Below are positions 1 through 11,209 of a DNA stretch of 64,000 nt, piece after piece. Position 1 is the first letter of the stretch. The number at the start of each line of letters is the position of its first letter. The notes below the pieces were generated by a model. That model ran no database searches and had not been told where the DNA came from. It saw nothing but the letters and a program-made list of their open reading frames with translations. A program made the translations under genes and the position numbers. The DNA comes from Hyphomicrobium_A sp963728165. GTDB lineage: Bacteria > Pseudomonadota > Alphaproteobacteria > Rhizobiales > Hyphomicrobiaceae. The stretch lies in NCBI GenBank assembly GCA_963728165.1, contig CAVSIY010000006.1, positions 1 to 64,000 of the forward strand, in the 5' to 3' direction.

Positions 1-371
1 ATAGCATCAAGCAGCATCATTCCCTCGATGCGTTGACCTACCTGAGCGACCTAGATCCCGACTCGTGAGCTGACATTGGGACCACCGCGCGACAAAGTGC
101 ATGGCTGTGCCTGAGAGGAGCACTCGTTGAAAATGCAGTCTTCTTCCGGCGGATCCCCCCAAGGGCAAGGAACGTCGCTTTTCGCCAATCGTTCCAACGG
201 AAGGCAACCAGACCTGCATTGCTTCCCGCCTCAACATAGTCTCCTTGCCCCTCATACTAGCTTCTGCCGAAGTGGGCGGACGATAAAGCCAAAATTTTCA
301 TTAATGGCCTCAACCTTGGGGGCCTGATCGTTCCTTCAAATGTTGTGAAGGTTTCGCCGACAATCGGCTGA
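1..371. other. Left-edge non-coding stretch
   Basis: No convincing gene, tRNA or repeat is seen here. The short open frames have no family resemblance. It presumably contains the 3' flank of a gene outside the window and the promoter of the ABC ATPase that follows, but no clear -35/-10 pair stands out. Confidence 0.4.
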
Positions 372-1536
372 ATGGCCCAATTCACGAGATCAGATGAGCG
401 CCGGGACGCTATCGAACGCAGGCAAAATATTCTGCAACTCCGTGATCCTCGAAAAGATCACCCTCGAGATTGCGGATGGGGAGCTGATCGTCTTCGTGGG
501 CCCTTCAGGCTGCGGAAAGTCGACATTGCTGCGCCTGATCGCCGGACTAGATGAGGTATCAGGCGGCGAAATCGCCATCGGGGGGAAGGTCGTCAACGAT
601 GTCGCTCCCGCGCGCAGGGGCGTCGCCATGGTTTTCCAGTCATATGCGCTTTACCCGCACATGACGGTCTATGAGAATATGTCGTTCGGCTTGCGGCTTG
701 CCAAGCTGCAGCCTCGGGAAATCGACGCAGCGGTGCGATCGGCCGCTCGCAAGCTGCACATCGATCACCTTCTCGACAAGCGACCGAGAGTGCTATCGGG
801 TGGCCAGCGGCAGCGCGTCGCCATCGGGCGCGCGATCGTGCGCAAGCCGCAAGTGTTTCTGTTCGATGAGCCCCTGTCCAACCTCGATGCGGCGCTGGGG
901 CGAGCATGCGCTACGAGCTGGCAAAGCTGCATGGCGAGCTCAAGACGACGATGATTTACGTGACGCACGATCAGATCGAGGCGATGACGCTCGCAAAACG
1001 CATCGTCGTACTATCGGCGGGGCATATCGAGCAGGTCGGCACGCCCCTCGAACTCTACAGGGGATCCCGACAATATCTTCGTGGCCGGCTTCATCGGCTC
1101 TCCGCGATGAAATTCTCGCGCAGATTCAATCGACAGGGCCGGGCGGGTGGTCGTACGTCTTCCCTCCGGCGATACCATAGAAGCGGCCGCTGACGCCCGC
1201 TTGGCACGACCAAAGCAACACGTGACACTCGGCATCCGCCCGGAACATTTTGATGGGGGCGTGGAAACAAACGCACTTCCGGTCAAGATTCGTTTCGTCG
1301 AGTCGCTCGGCAGCGTCACCATCGCTTACGGCAAATTGGATGGAACCGAGACGGAGGTGACCGTCCAGCTGCCTGGCGACGTCGATGTCACCCCCGGCAA
1401 GACGATACACCCGGGTCCCGCACCGCACGCCTGCTATCTGTTTGATAGCGAGGGCCGCGCCATCCGCCGCCTTTCTGCGCCGGAGGTGGGGCCCACCATC
1501 GCAGCGTCACCGCACCGGCGCGGCAGCTCCGCGTAA
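372..1536 (+). pseudogene. Sugar ABC transporter ATP-binding protein (UgpC/MsmK type), frameshifted
   Basis: This encodes the ATPase that would energise import of a sugar or oligosaccharide at the inner membrane. The Walker A motif (GPSGCGKST, near 500), the LSGGQRQR signature (near 795), Walker B (VFLFDEP, near 855) and the switch His (YVTHDQIEAMTLA, near 960) are all recognisable. A C-terminal regulatory OB-like domain (GIRPEHF, near 1230) is typical of the roughly 360-residue CUT1 ATPases. The product is spread over three frames. Comparison with the family pattern places a lost base near 897, an extra G in a G-run near 1070 and lost bases near 1107 and 1112. The start is either ATG 372, which needs one more shift, or ATG 394. 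It lies upstream of a complete CUT1 transporter set, so it probably serves that system. It cannot give full-length protein as read. Confidence 0.85.
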
Positions 1537-1557
1537 GGCTGCAGCGATGCCATATCC

Positions 1558-2933
1558 CTAAACCGCGGTTGGGCTGCCCTCTTCCGGGTCTGCCAGGATA
1601 GCTCCGTTTGTGGCGACCACCTTCGCGTAGAAGTGTGCGCTGTCCTTCAGCGTACGCTGCTGACTTGCGAAGTCGACGTGTACGATGCCGAAGCGCTTCG
1701 AGTAGCCGAGCGACCATTCAAGGTTGTCGAACAGCGACCAAACCATGTAGCCCCGCACGTCGACGCCCTGCTCAATTGCTTCGTGCACTGCGCCAATGTG
1801 CTCTCGCAGGTAGTCGACTCGCAAAGAATCCTCGATCCGGCCCTTCCTCGCCGTCGGCGGATCGAAGAAGGCCGCGCCGTTCTCGGTGACATAGAGCGGA
1901 ATATCGCCGTATCGGCGTTTTACCCACAGGAGCGTCTCCGTCAGCCCCGGCGGGAAGACCTCCCAGCCGGTCTCCGTGTAGGTGGCATGTTTCTGACGTA
2001 CCGCACACGCCTTGAGGGGCCAAGCGTTGGCGTCGAAGCGCGTGACGCTGCGGGTATAGTAGTTGATCCCTAAGAAATCGATCGGCTGCGCGATCAGCGC
2101 ATAGTCCTGCTCCGGCCACTGCGGCCACGCCTCGCCGAATATGTCGACCATCTCCTCCGGATAGCGGCGGAAGAACACGGGATCGAGGTACTGGCGGTTC
2201 ATGTAGGCTTCGGCGCGGCCGGTGGCGGCGACGTCGGCAGGATCGTCTGAGGCGCGATACTTCGGCTCGATGTTGACGACGAGCCCGATCTCATGGCGGC
2301 CGGTGGCGCGGTAGGCCTGAACGGCGGTCCCGTGCGCGCGTAGCAGGTTGTGCGAAGCGATGGGAGCCTCGAAGCGGTTGCGATGCCCCGGAGCCAGGGC
2401 GCCATGAAGGTAGCCGCCATCTACAATGACCCAGGGTTCGTTCAGCGTGGCCCATTTCTTCACACGCCCATCGAGCCGGCGGAACATGACCTCTGCGTAG
2501 TCGGAAAACCACTTCGAGATATCTGGATTGAGCCAGCCCCCGCGGTCATCGAGCGCCGCGGGGAGGTCCCAATGATAGAGCGTGACGAGCGGCTCATTCC
2601 ATTTTCGAGCAGGGCATCGACGAGCCGCTCATAGAAGTCGAGACCGGCAGCATTCACTGGACCTGTGCCGGAGGGAAAGATCCGGCTCCACGAAATGCTG
2701 AAGCGGTAGGCTTGTAAGCCGATCTGCCGCATCAGAGCAATGTCATCGGCCCAGCGGCGATAGTGATCGCAGGCGATGTCGCCGGTGTCGCCGTCGCGCA
2801 CTAGGCCCGGCGTGTGCGTGAAGCGGTGCCAGATGCTCGGCCCGGCGCCATCCGCCAGCGGCGATCCTTCAACCTGATAAGCGGCTGTTGCGCTACCCCA
2901 CAAGAAGCCACTCGGAAAGTGTGCAGTGCGCAT
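1558..2933 (-). pseudogene. GH1 family beta-glucosidase, one frameshift
   Basis: A cytoplasmic-type family 1 beta-glucosidase that would hydrolyse imported beta-linked disaccharides or oligosaccharides to glucose. The N-terminus FPSGFLWGSATAAYQVEG is the standard GH1 opening. The acid/base motif TLNEPW (near 2440) and the nucleophile motif YVTENG (near 1885) are present, and the end (SLFDNLEWSLGYSKRFG) is typical. Combined length is about 458 residues, normal for GH1. The frame breaks near 2604, where the expected Gly-Ile-Glu-Pro-Leu reads Gly-Met-Ser because one C is missing. Residues on both sides are well conserved, so the lesion is recent or a sequence error. No signal peptide. Transcribed away from the GH144 gene across a shared 0.5-kb upstream region. 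Confidence 0.9.
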
Positions 2934-3445
2934 CGCTGGCCCTCAAATTTGTTGCGCTGCAATTCGAGCGCACGCATCGATTTCACGACTTGACTATCCG
3001 ATTGCGTAGCACGCAAGCCACGCCGCAATGCAACATACGCACTCGGATTAACTCTTCAGTCGAAAAGCTCAAGTTCGAGAGTTGTCGCGCCCCGCGTATG
3101 ACGATAAGCGTCGGTATACGGGGGGAAGGGATGATCTCCTGCCAATACAAAGATCTGAGAAGCCGTACACGACGAGATCACAGCGCGCCTTCGATGTCCG
3201 CGCGAATTCTCTCCGCATGTTTCACGTCCATTGCTGAAGCGCGCGAACGTTGCATCGTGCGTACCTCGTCACAGTCCCACGTACTTGGCCGATTAACGCC
3301 CCGCATGCGGGCGCGGCGGCTGCAGCAAAGTGTTCCCCCCATCAACCAAAACAAATCTCGGGAGGCGTAACGCCGGCCGACAGCAAGTCCGCGTTTTCTC
3401 GGGGATGCGCCCGATCAGGCCCAAAAAGGACAAGGGAGGCACATT
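2934..3445. other. Divergent intergenic region between GH1 and GH144 genes
   Basis: About 510 bases with no supported gene. It must hold the promoters for both divergent glycosidase genes. A Shine-Dalgarno GGGAGG at 3434-3439 lies 6 bases before the TTG start at 3446. I could not identify a definite operator. Confidence 0.5.
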
Positions 3446-4941
3446 TTGCCAAAACAAATAGTTGCCAAGAGCGGCCCCAAACTCTCAGCGGGCCGTGTGT
3501 GCACGACCAGACGCTCCTTACTCCTCGGCGGCGTCGGTCTCCTGGCGGCTGGTGCACCGCCGTTCTGGCCGGCCTCCCGCGCGCTATCCAATATTTCAAC
3601 ATCCATGCAGCCCGCGCTCGATCCCTTCATCGCCGACATTCAGGAGCGCACGTTTCGCTTCTTCTGGGATACGACCAATCCCAAGAACGGATTGGCACGC
3701 GACCGCTTCCCGTCGCCGTCGCCCTCCAGCATCGCAGCCGTAGGATTCGCCCTGACGGCCTATCCCATCGGAGTCGAACGCGGCTACATCACGCGCAGCG
3801 CGGCAAGAGAACGGGTACTTGCCACCCTGCAATTCTTTCACGACGCGCCGCAAGGACCAAACCGCCGCGGCACCGCCGGTCACAACGGATTCTTCTATCA
3901 CTTCTTGGACATGGAAACGGGCCTGCGCTGGGACAAAGCGAATTGTCGACGGTCGATACGGCACTCTTTCTCGCTGGGGCGCTCTTCTGCCAATCCTACT
4001 TCGACGCGGCTGACGCCGACGAAGCGCAGATCCGTGCGCTGGCCGATCGCATTTATCGCCGTGTGGATTGGCGTTGGGCTCAGGTGCGGGCGCCGGCAAT
4101 CGGTCACGGCTGGCTGCCCGAGTGCGGGTTCCTCCCGTACGATTGGCTTGGCTACAACGAGGCGATGATCGTCTACCTCCTGGCCCTTGGCTCTCCAACG
4201 TATCCGGTCGAGCAATCGGCCTGGGACGCCTGGACGAGCACGTACGATCAATCCTGGCTGAGCGAATTTGGCGAAACCCATCTCGCCTTTGCGCCGCTGT
4301 TCGGTCACCAGTATTGCCAGACGTGGATCGATCTGCGCGGCCTGCAAGACGGCTACATGACCCAACGCGGCATCGACTACTTCGAGAACAACAGGCGCGC
4401 GATCTATGCGCAGCGGGCCTACACCATCGCCAATCCGCAGGGATGGAAGGACTATGGCGGCGACGTTTGGGGACTGACCGCTTCCGATGGGCCGGCCGAC
4501 ATAGAGCGCGAGTATGATGGAAAGCTGCGCCTGTTCCGCAGCTATTCGGGACGCGGGGCAGTGGGCCCCTACGGATACGACGACGGCACCTTGGCCCCTA
4601 CGGCCGTGCTCGGCTCCATCGCCTTCGCACCCGAGATCGCTATACCCACGATCCGCGAGCTGCATCGGCGCTACGGGACATACATATACTCTGAGTACGG
4701 GTTCCTCGACGCATTCAACCCGAGCTTCGATTTCGATGTCCCGCTCGTGCACGGTCGCTGTATCGAGGGCTTCGGCTGGGTCGCCAACGACTATCTCGGC
4801 ATCGACCAGGGCCCCATCATCGCCATGATTGAAAACGGCACCTCCGAGCTCGTCTGGCGCGTGATGCGCAAGAACCCCTACCTGCGCCGCGGCCTGCAAC
4901 GCGCCGGTTTCAGCGGCGGATGGCTCGCGACGGAAACCTAG
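3446..4941 (+). pseudogene. Exported glucoamylase-like / GH144-type beta-glucanase, one frameshift
   Basis: Belongs to the PF10091 'glycoamylase' family, whose characterised members include GH144 endo-beta-1,2-glucanases. The N-terminus carries a twin-arginine signal (TTRRSLLLGG then a hydrophobic stretch, ending near PASRA), so Tat export to the periplasm is predicted. Family hallmarks follow: RTFRFFWDTTNPKNGLARDR, SSIAAVGFALTAYPIG, a STVDTALFLAGALF helix and a C-terminal FDFDVPLVHGRCIEGFGW and DQGPIIAMIENG block. Total length is about 498 residues. The frame breaks near 3937, where one A is missing before GAATTGTCG. Start TTG 3446 is chosen for its GGAGG spacing and because it places the RR motif correctly. 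It heads the plus-strand transporter run, suggesting it feeds oligosaccharides to that importer. Confidence 0.85.
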
Positions 4942-5023
4942 CCGCGCGTCAATTCTTGGTGGATGGGGCCGCGCCGCATAGAGTCAGTGGCGCGTCGTTG
5001 GTGGCGGCCAAAGGTAGCAATTC

Positions 5024-6287
5024 GTGTCCAAGCGCATCGCATTGCGTCTCATTCCCATCCTTCTCGTCGCCTGGCTGGTTGCCGGCTGCCGGGAGGCTGC
5101 CGACACGACGACCGTGGTCAAGTTCTGGGCCATGGGCCGCGAGGGAGAGGTTGTCCGCACGCTTCTCGTCGACTTCGAGCGCACGCATCCCAATATCAGG
5201 GTCGACGTGCAGCAGCTTCCCTGGTCGGCTGCCCATCAAAAGCTGCTGACCGCCTTTGCAGGGGGCTCGCTGCCCGACCTGGCGCAACTGGGAAACACGT
5301 GGCTTCCCGAGTTTGTCGCCCTTCACGCACTCGATCCCGTCGCGCCGTCCGTGGTCGATGCCACCGACTACTTTCCCGGGATCTGGCAGACAACGTGATC
5401 GACCGAACGGCCTATGGCGTGCCCTGGTACATCGACACCCGCCTTCTGTTCTATCGCCGCGATCTGCTGGCCAGGCGGGCTACACCGCTCCGCCGACGAC
5501 ATGGGCGGAATGGATGCAAATGCTGCGGACCATAAAAAAGCGCGCGGGTCGCAAAAATATGCAGCGCTCTTGCCTCTCAACGAGCCGGAGCCGCTGTTGG
5601 TCCTTTCGGCACAGCAACAGGCGCCGTTGCTGCGGGATGGCGACACGCGGGGGAATTTCCGCAGCGAGGAGTTCAAGCGCACACTCCAATTCTATCGGGA
5701 CATGTTCGATGCCGGGTTGGCACCGGCTACGGCTGCAAATCAGATCACCAATGTGTGAGCGAGTTCGCGCGCGGATACTTCGCGTTCTACATTTCCGGCC
5801 CGTGGAACATCGGCGAGTTCCAGCGGCGATTGCCGGCAAGCCTGCAGACGAGCTGGATGACGGCGCCGATGCCAGGGCTCGAAGGGCCCGGCACTTCCCT
5901 TGCCGGGGGCGCCAGCCTCGTCGTGTTCGCCACTTCCCCGAGGAAGAGGGCGGCCTGGCAGCTCGTTCAATATCTGTCGAGACCCGAGGTTCAGTTGCGC
6001 TTTCACGCGCTCACTGGCAACCTGCCGCCGCGGCGGACCGCATGGAACGATGAGAAACTCCAGGCAAACGTTTACGCCCGCGCTTTTCGCGAGCAGCTCG
6101 AACGCGTCGAGCCCGCGCCGATGGTGCCCGAATGGGAGCGCATTGCCAGCGAGATGCAAACCGTCGCCGAGCAGATGGTGCACGATCCCCACATGACGAT
6201 CGATGCGGCGGCGGCCGAGATCGATGGCGCACCGACCGCATCCTGGAGAAGCGGCGCTGGCTGCTTGCACGGAGGGAACAGCCGTGA
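5024..6287 (+). pseudogene. Sugar ABC transporter solute-binding lipoprotein, several frameshifts
   Basis: Family 1 extracellular solute-binding protein. From GTG 5024 there is a lipoprotein signal peptide with lipobox VAGC, then the classical opening VVKFWAMGREGEVVRTLL and SLPDLAQLGNTW. Later blocks (TAYGVPWYIDTRLLFYRRD, PPTTWAEWMQ, GYFAFYISGPWNIGEF, GGASLVVFATSPRKRAAW) are those of maltose/oligosaccharide-binding proteins. These blocks lie in different frames, with apparent one-base losses near 5392, 5475, 5553, 5756 and 6228. Total length would be about 420 residues. The stop (6285-6287) overlaps the GTG start of the first permease. Substrate cannot be read from sequence; the neighbouring glucanase and GH1 suggest a beta-gluco-oligosaccharide. 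Confidence 0.85.
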
Positions 6288-7159
6288 AGCGCAACTGGGC
6301 CGCGTGGGCGTTCGTGGCGCCCGCGCTCATTGTCATTGCCGTCTTCTTCTTCCTGCCGGTGGTGGCGGGATGCGGTTGAGCTTCACGGACTTCGACATCT
6401 ACGCGCTCGCCGACATCCGCAATCTGCGTTGCATCGGCCTGGCCAACTACGTGGAGCTCCTGCAAACGCCACTGTTCTGGAAGGCGCTCGGAAACACGCT
6501 CTATTTTGTGGGCGTCGGCGTGCCGCTGTCGATCGCCCTCTCTCTCGCCACGGCTCTGCTCTTGAACTCGAAGCTCGCCGCTTAAAACCGTTCTTCCGGG
6601 TTGCCCTCTTTCGCCCGTCGTCACGACCCTCGTCGCGGTCGCCATCGTCTGGCGCTACCTGCTGCATACGCGCAGCGGCCTCATCAACTACGGTTTGGGC
6701 GCTTTTGGGGTTGGCCCCATCGACTGGCTCGGCGATCCCAGATGGGCGATGCCCGCGATCATCTTATTCGCTGTGTGGAAGAACTTCGGCTACAACATGA
6801 TCATATTCCTGGCCGGGTTGCAGAGCATTCCCGACGAACTCTATGAGGCCGCGCGCATCGATGGCGCCTCAAGCTGGCAGCAGCTCCGCTACGTCACGCT
6901 TCCCTCGCTCGCGCCTGTCGTCCTGCTCGTGAGCGTTCTGACGATGGCCGGCTACTTCCAGCTCTTCGCGGAGCCCTACGTGATGACCCAGGGCGGTCCG
7001 CTGCAAAGCACGGTGAGCGTCCTCTATTTCATGTACGAGCAAGGCTTCAAGTGGTGGAACCTGGGCTTCGCCTCGGCCATCGCCTTTGTTCTGTTCGTAC
7101 TGATGTTTGCGGTCACGATGCTGCAGCTCTACGTGGCGCGCTCGAGGGAAGCGCGATGA
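6284..7159 (+). pseudogene. Sugar ABC transporter permease 1 (MalF/UgpA type), several frameshifts
   Basis: Inner-membrane permease of a CUT1 importer. GTG 6284 has a GGAGG 8 bases upstream (6271-6275) and overlaps the stop of the binding-protein gene. The N-terminal transmembrane segment WAFVAPALIVIAVFFFLP, the FTDFDIYA block and the EAA loop (YEAARIDGASSWQQLRYVTL, near 6842-6901) are recognisable, with about six hydrophobic segments overall. Apparent one-base losses lie near 6373, 6582 and 6612. The part from about 6620 to the stop is intact. The stop overlaps the start of permease 2 as ATGA. The membrane partner would be the adjacent permease, with the ATPase at 372-1536. Confidence 0.85.
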
Positions 7160-7974
7160 AGCTGACCCCTGCCGACGTCGGCATCAATGCGGCGCTCATC
7201 GCGGCGGCAGCGTTCGCGCTCTTTCCGCTCGTATGGATGCTCTCCGTCTCGTTCATGGCCCCGGGAGAGGCGAGCACCTTACCGCCACCGTTCCTACCGA
7301 AAGCGCCGACGCTCGCCAACTACCGCGAGCTGTTCGCGCGCGAAGGCATGGGCCGCTACTTCTTCAACAGCTTGCTGCTCGCCACGTGCGCGACCCTGCT
7401 GTCGCTCACGTTCAACGTCATGGCCGGCTACGCGTTCGCCAAGCTGCGCTTCGTCGGACGCGAGCGGATTTTCCGGTCCCTCTTGGGAGCGATTGTCATC
7501 CCGGCGCAAGTGGCCATGCTGCCGCTCTTTCTGCTCCTGAAGAGCATGGGCCTCGTCAATACGTATGCCGAAGTCTCGTACCCGTGCTCGCGACCATCTT
7601 CGGCATCGCGCTGGTGCGCCAGTACGCGCTCTCCGTCCCCGACGAGATGCTGGAAGCCGCGCGCGTGGATGGTGCAAGCAGTTCCGGATTTTTGTCTGAT
7701 CGTCCTTCCGGCGCTGAGACCCATCCTGGCGACGCTTGCGACCTTCACGTTTCTCGGCACCTGGAATGATTTCATGTGGCCGCTCATCGTGCTCTCCGAT
7801 GAAAGCCTCTATACGCTTCCCGTCGCCTTGGCGTCGCTGTCGCGCGAGCACGTGCAAGACAATGAGCTGATGATGGCGGGTTCGGTCGTCACCATACTGC
7901 CGGTTCTGCTGCTCTTTCTTGTTCTGCAGCGCCAGTACCTCTCGGGGCTGCTGGCCGGGAGCATCAAGGGATGA
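7156..7974 (+). pseudogene. Sugar ABC transporter permease 2 (MalG/UgpE type) with scrambled EAA loop
   Basis: Second CUT1 permease, starting at ATG 7156, which overlaps the preceding stop. The N- and C-terminal halves are normal: LFPLVWMLSVSFMAPGE, then FFNSLLLATCATLLSLTFN, and later TFLGTWNDFMWPLIVL. The frame never stops, but residues encoded by about 7575-7700 are out of frame. In the alternative frame the same bases give VPVLATIFGIALVRQYALSV and the expected EAA motif EMLEAARVDGASS. One base is missing near 7575 and two more near 7684 and 7703, so the frame is restored with about 40 wrong residues. Because the EAA loop contacts the ATPase, the product as read should not work, even though it looks like a full-length 272-residue protein. 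Confidence 0.85.
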
Positions 7975-10900
7975 GGAAGCCTTGGCGCATCCGGTTCCTC
8001 GCATGGGTTCGACCACCGCTAATGGCGGCCTTGGGGGCCGCCGTCCTCGCCACCAGCTCGAATGGTGCCGGAATGAACGAACAGGCGCGGTTGCTCGATC
8101 GATTCGAAGACATCGGCGCGTGGACGGCCGATGCCTCCAACGGCGTAAAAGCCTCGGCTCGGTCCGCTGCCGGGATCAATGGACGCGCCCTGCACCTCGA
8201 TTTCGATTTAGGCCGTACCGCCGGATACGCCTTTGTGCGTCGCAAGCTACCGCTCGAGTTGCCGGACAACTTTGAGATTTCCTTCAATCTGCGCGCCGAC
8301 GCATTGCCAAATAACTTTGAGGTCAAGCTCGTCGACGCCAGCGGCGATAACGTTTGGTGGTTTGAGCGGCGCGACTTCGCGTTCCCCAGCGCGTGGCGCC
8401 GCATCAAGATCAGAAGCGGCAGATCACGTTTGCCTGGGGCCCGGCGCAGGACCGCACGCTGCGGCGCGTCGATAGCCTGGAGTTCGTGGTCTCAGCTGGC
8501 CGCGGCGGTGGCAAGGGCGCGATCGAGATCGACGACTTGACGTTCCGGGAGCTGCCGCCGGCACCGAGTCGCTTCCCGCCGCTGGCGGCGACGGCAAGCT
8601 CGTCCTGGCAGGCGCGGGGCCTGAGCTCGCTGTGGACGGCAAAGCGCAGACCGGCTGGCGCAGCGACCCAGCAAGGGGGCCGATGCAGATGTTGACCATC
8701 GATCTAGGCATGCTGCGCGAGTTCGGCGGGTTGGAGCTTTTCTGGAGGAACGGCGCGCGGGCGCGCCGCTACGATGTAGAGGCCTCGGGCGACGGCATCG
8801 CGTGGAGCGTGCTGCGGCGGGTGACGAACGGGGACGGCGCCAAGGACGCGTTGCTGCTGCCGGACCAGGAAGCGCGTTTCATCAGGATCAGACTTCGCGA
8901 AGCCGCGAAGAACGGCTATGACCTCGCCGAGCTTGACGTGAAGGACCTGGCATTCGGATCCTCACCCAACGCCTTCTTCCAGGCCCTGGCCAAGGAGGCG
9001 CCGCGCGGGCGCTACCCTCGCGGCTTCTCCGGCGAGCAGCCCTATTGGACGCTTGTGGGCGTGGACGGAGGCGCCGACAGCGCGCTCCTCTCCGAGGATG
9101 GTGCACTCGAGATCGGAAGAGGCGGCTTTTCGATCGAGCCCTTCGTCATTGAGGGCTCGCGTCTCATCACCTGGGCTGACGCCAAGACTTCCCACGCCCT
9201 GGCCGACGGCTATCTTCCTGTCCCGAGCTCAACCTGGGAACATCCCGAGTGGAGCCTGCGCGTCACGGCCTTTGCGCGCGGCACGCGCACTGCCGGCGAG
9301 GTCCTGGCGCGCTATGAGGTGCGCAACCTCACCGACCGCCCTCAATCCTTGCAGTTCGTGCTCGCTGCGCGTCCCTTCCAGGTCAATCCCCCGACCCAGT
9401 TCCTCAATCTCACCGGCGGCGTCAGCACCATCCGGTCAATCGACTGGAATGGCACGAAGCTCTCGATCAATGGGCAGGCCAAGGTCGTGCCGCTCGTCGC
9501 GCCCGACCGCATTTCGGCGTCCGCCTTCGAGTTCGGGCAGCTATCCGGACAAGCTCCTTGCGCAGACCGGCGTTTCGGCGAGCCGCGTTACGGACGACAC
9601 TGGATTTGCGTCTGCTGCGCTTATCTATCAAGTCGAGCTCCCGCCGCGAGGCAGCCGCACGATAGGCCTCATCGCTCCGCTTGCGGGCGCAGAGGCAGTA
9701 CTGGACCTCAAAGGTAAATCCCCCCAAGACTGGCTCGCAGAGCAGCAAAAGCAGGTTGAGACCGACTGGCGTGCCAAGCTCAATCTCATCGCATTCGACG
9801 TTCCCGCCGATGGCCAGCACCTCGTCGATACGCTGCGGTCGTCCCTCGCGCACATCCTGATGACGCGAGACGGTCCGGTTCTGCGGCCCGGCACGCGCTC
9901 CTACGGGCGCTCGTGGATCCGCGACGGCGCCATGATAGCGGAGGCGCTCGTACGGCTCGGCCATGCGAGCATTGCGGCGGACTATCTCCGCTGGTTTGCT
10001 CCACATCAGTTCGAGAACGGCAAGGTTCCCTGCTGCGTCGATTCTAGAGGCGCTGATCCCGTTCCCGAGAACGACAGCAACGGAGAGCTTATCTTCCTTG
10101 CCGCCGAGGTGTTCCGCTACACCGGCGACCGGGCGCTGCTGGAATCGGTTTGGCCGCACGTCAAAGCGGCGGTGCACTACATGGATGCCGAGAGGGCGTC
10201 AGAGCGCACGCCGGCTAATCTGACCGCGCAGCGCCGCATGCTTTTCGGACTGCTTCCGCCCTCCATCAGCCACGAGGGCTATGCGAGCAAGCCCGCGTAT
10301 TCCTATTGGGACGTGTTCTGGGGCCTGCGCGGCTACAAGGACGCGGTCGACATCGCGAAGGCGATTGGCGAGAGCCGCGCGGAAAGAGAATTCGCGCACG
10401 GTCTGGCGGAGTTCAGGCGCGATGTCTTTGCCTCGCTGCGCAGCACCACCCAAGCGCACGGCATCTCCTACGTACCGGGCGCCGCCGACATCGGCGATTT
10501 CGACGCCACCTCGACCACCATCGCCCTGGCACCGGCAGGCGAGGAGCACACCATCCCGGCCGGTCTTCTGCCGGCGACATTCGACCGCTATTGGCGCAAT
10601 TTCACGGACCGTCGTGACGGCAAAGCGAGCTGGGATGCCTATACGCCCTACGAGCTCCGCGTCGTCGGCAGCTTCGTGCGGCTGGGAGCGCGCGAGCGTG
10701 CACGCGCGCTTCTCGACTACTTCTTCAAGGATCAACGCCCTGCGGGCTGGAACCAATGGGCCGAGGTGGTCGGACGCGACATGCGGCGGCCGCGCTTTAT
10801 CGGCGACATGCCGCATGCGTGGATCGCCTCGGACTACATCCGCTCGGTGCTCGATATGTTTGCCTACGAGCGCCAGGACGAGAAGGCGCTGGTGCTGGCC

Positions 10901-11191
10901 GCCGGGGTCCCGGCCGATTGGTTCAAGGGCGCCGGCTTCTCGGTAAAGAGCCTGCGCACGCCATATGGCTTGCTCGATATATCCGTCAGGCCCCGCGGCA
11001 CCGACCTTCTCGTGAGCCTCGCCGGCGATGCGAACCCCCCTGGGGGCTTTGTGCTTCCCTCGCCGCTGCCCAATCATGGGGACGCGCGCGACAGGGACGG
11101 GCGTCGGCTGGCCTGGCAGAACGGCGAACTGCGCATCAGAACTCTGCCAGCCGAGATCCTGATAGCGCAGAGGGCCGACAACTCGGGTTGA
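7971..11191 (+). pseudogene. Large exported discoidin-domain, (alpha/alpha)-barrel carbohydrate-active protein, frameshifted
   Basis: A protein of about 1070 residues whose ATG overlaps the stop of permease 2. It has an N-terminal hydrophobic signal, a jelly-roll-like region (LLDRFEDIGAW onward), then an F5/8 type C discoidin domain (about 8630-8940; DGKAQTGWRSD, FGGLELFWRNGARARRYDVEAS, FIRIRLREA). A long catalytic-looking region follows (YGRSWIRDGAMIAEALVRLG, YWDVFWGLRGYKDAV, PHAWIASDYIRSVLDMFAYE), resembling six-hairpin glycosidases. The specific GH family is not recognised. Frame breaks lie near 8412, 8610 and 9545; the last 1640 bases are open. It ends the plus-strand transporter run, so a role in processing the same glucan is inferred. 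Carbohydrate binding by the discoidin domain is a family expectation, not shown here. Confidence 0.75.
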
Positions 11192-11209
11192 GCCACTGCA
11201 TACTGCAGC

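Noticed and set aside
3250..3445. Upstream extension of the GH144 reading frame to position 3250
   Set aside because: The extension is in the post-frameshift frame, shows no similarity to the family, and the Tat signal at 3446 explains the true N-terminus.
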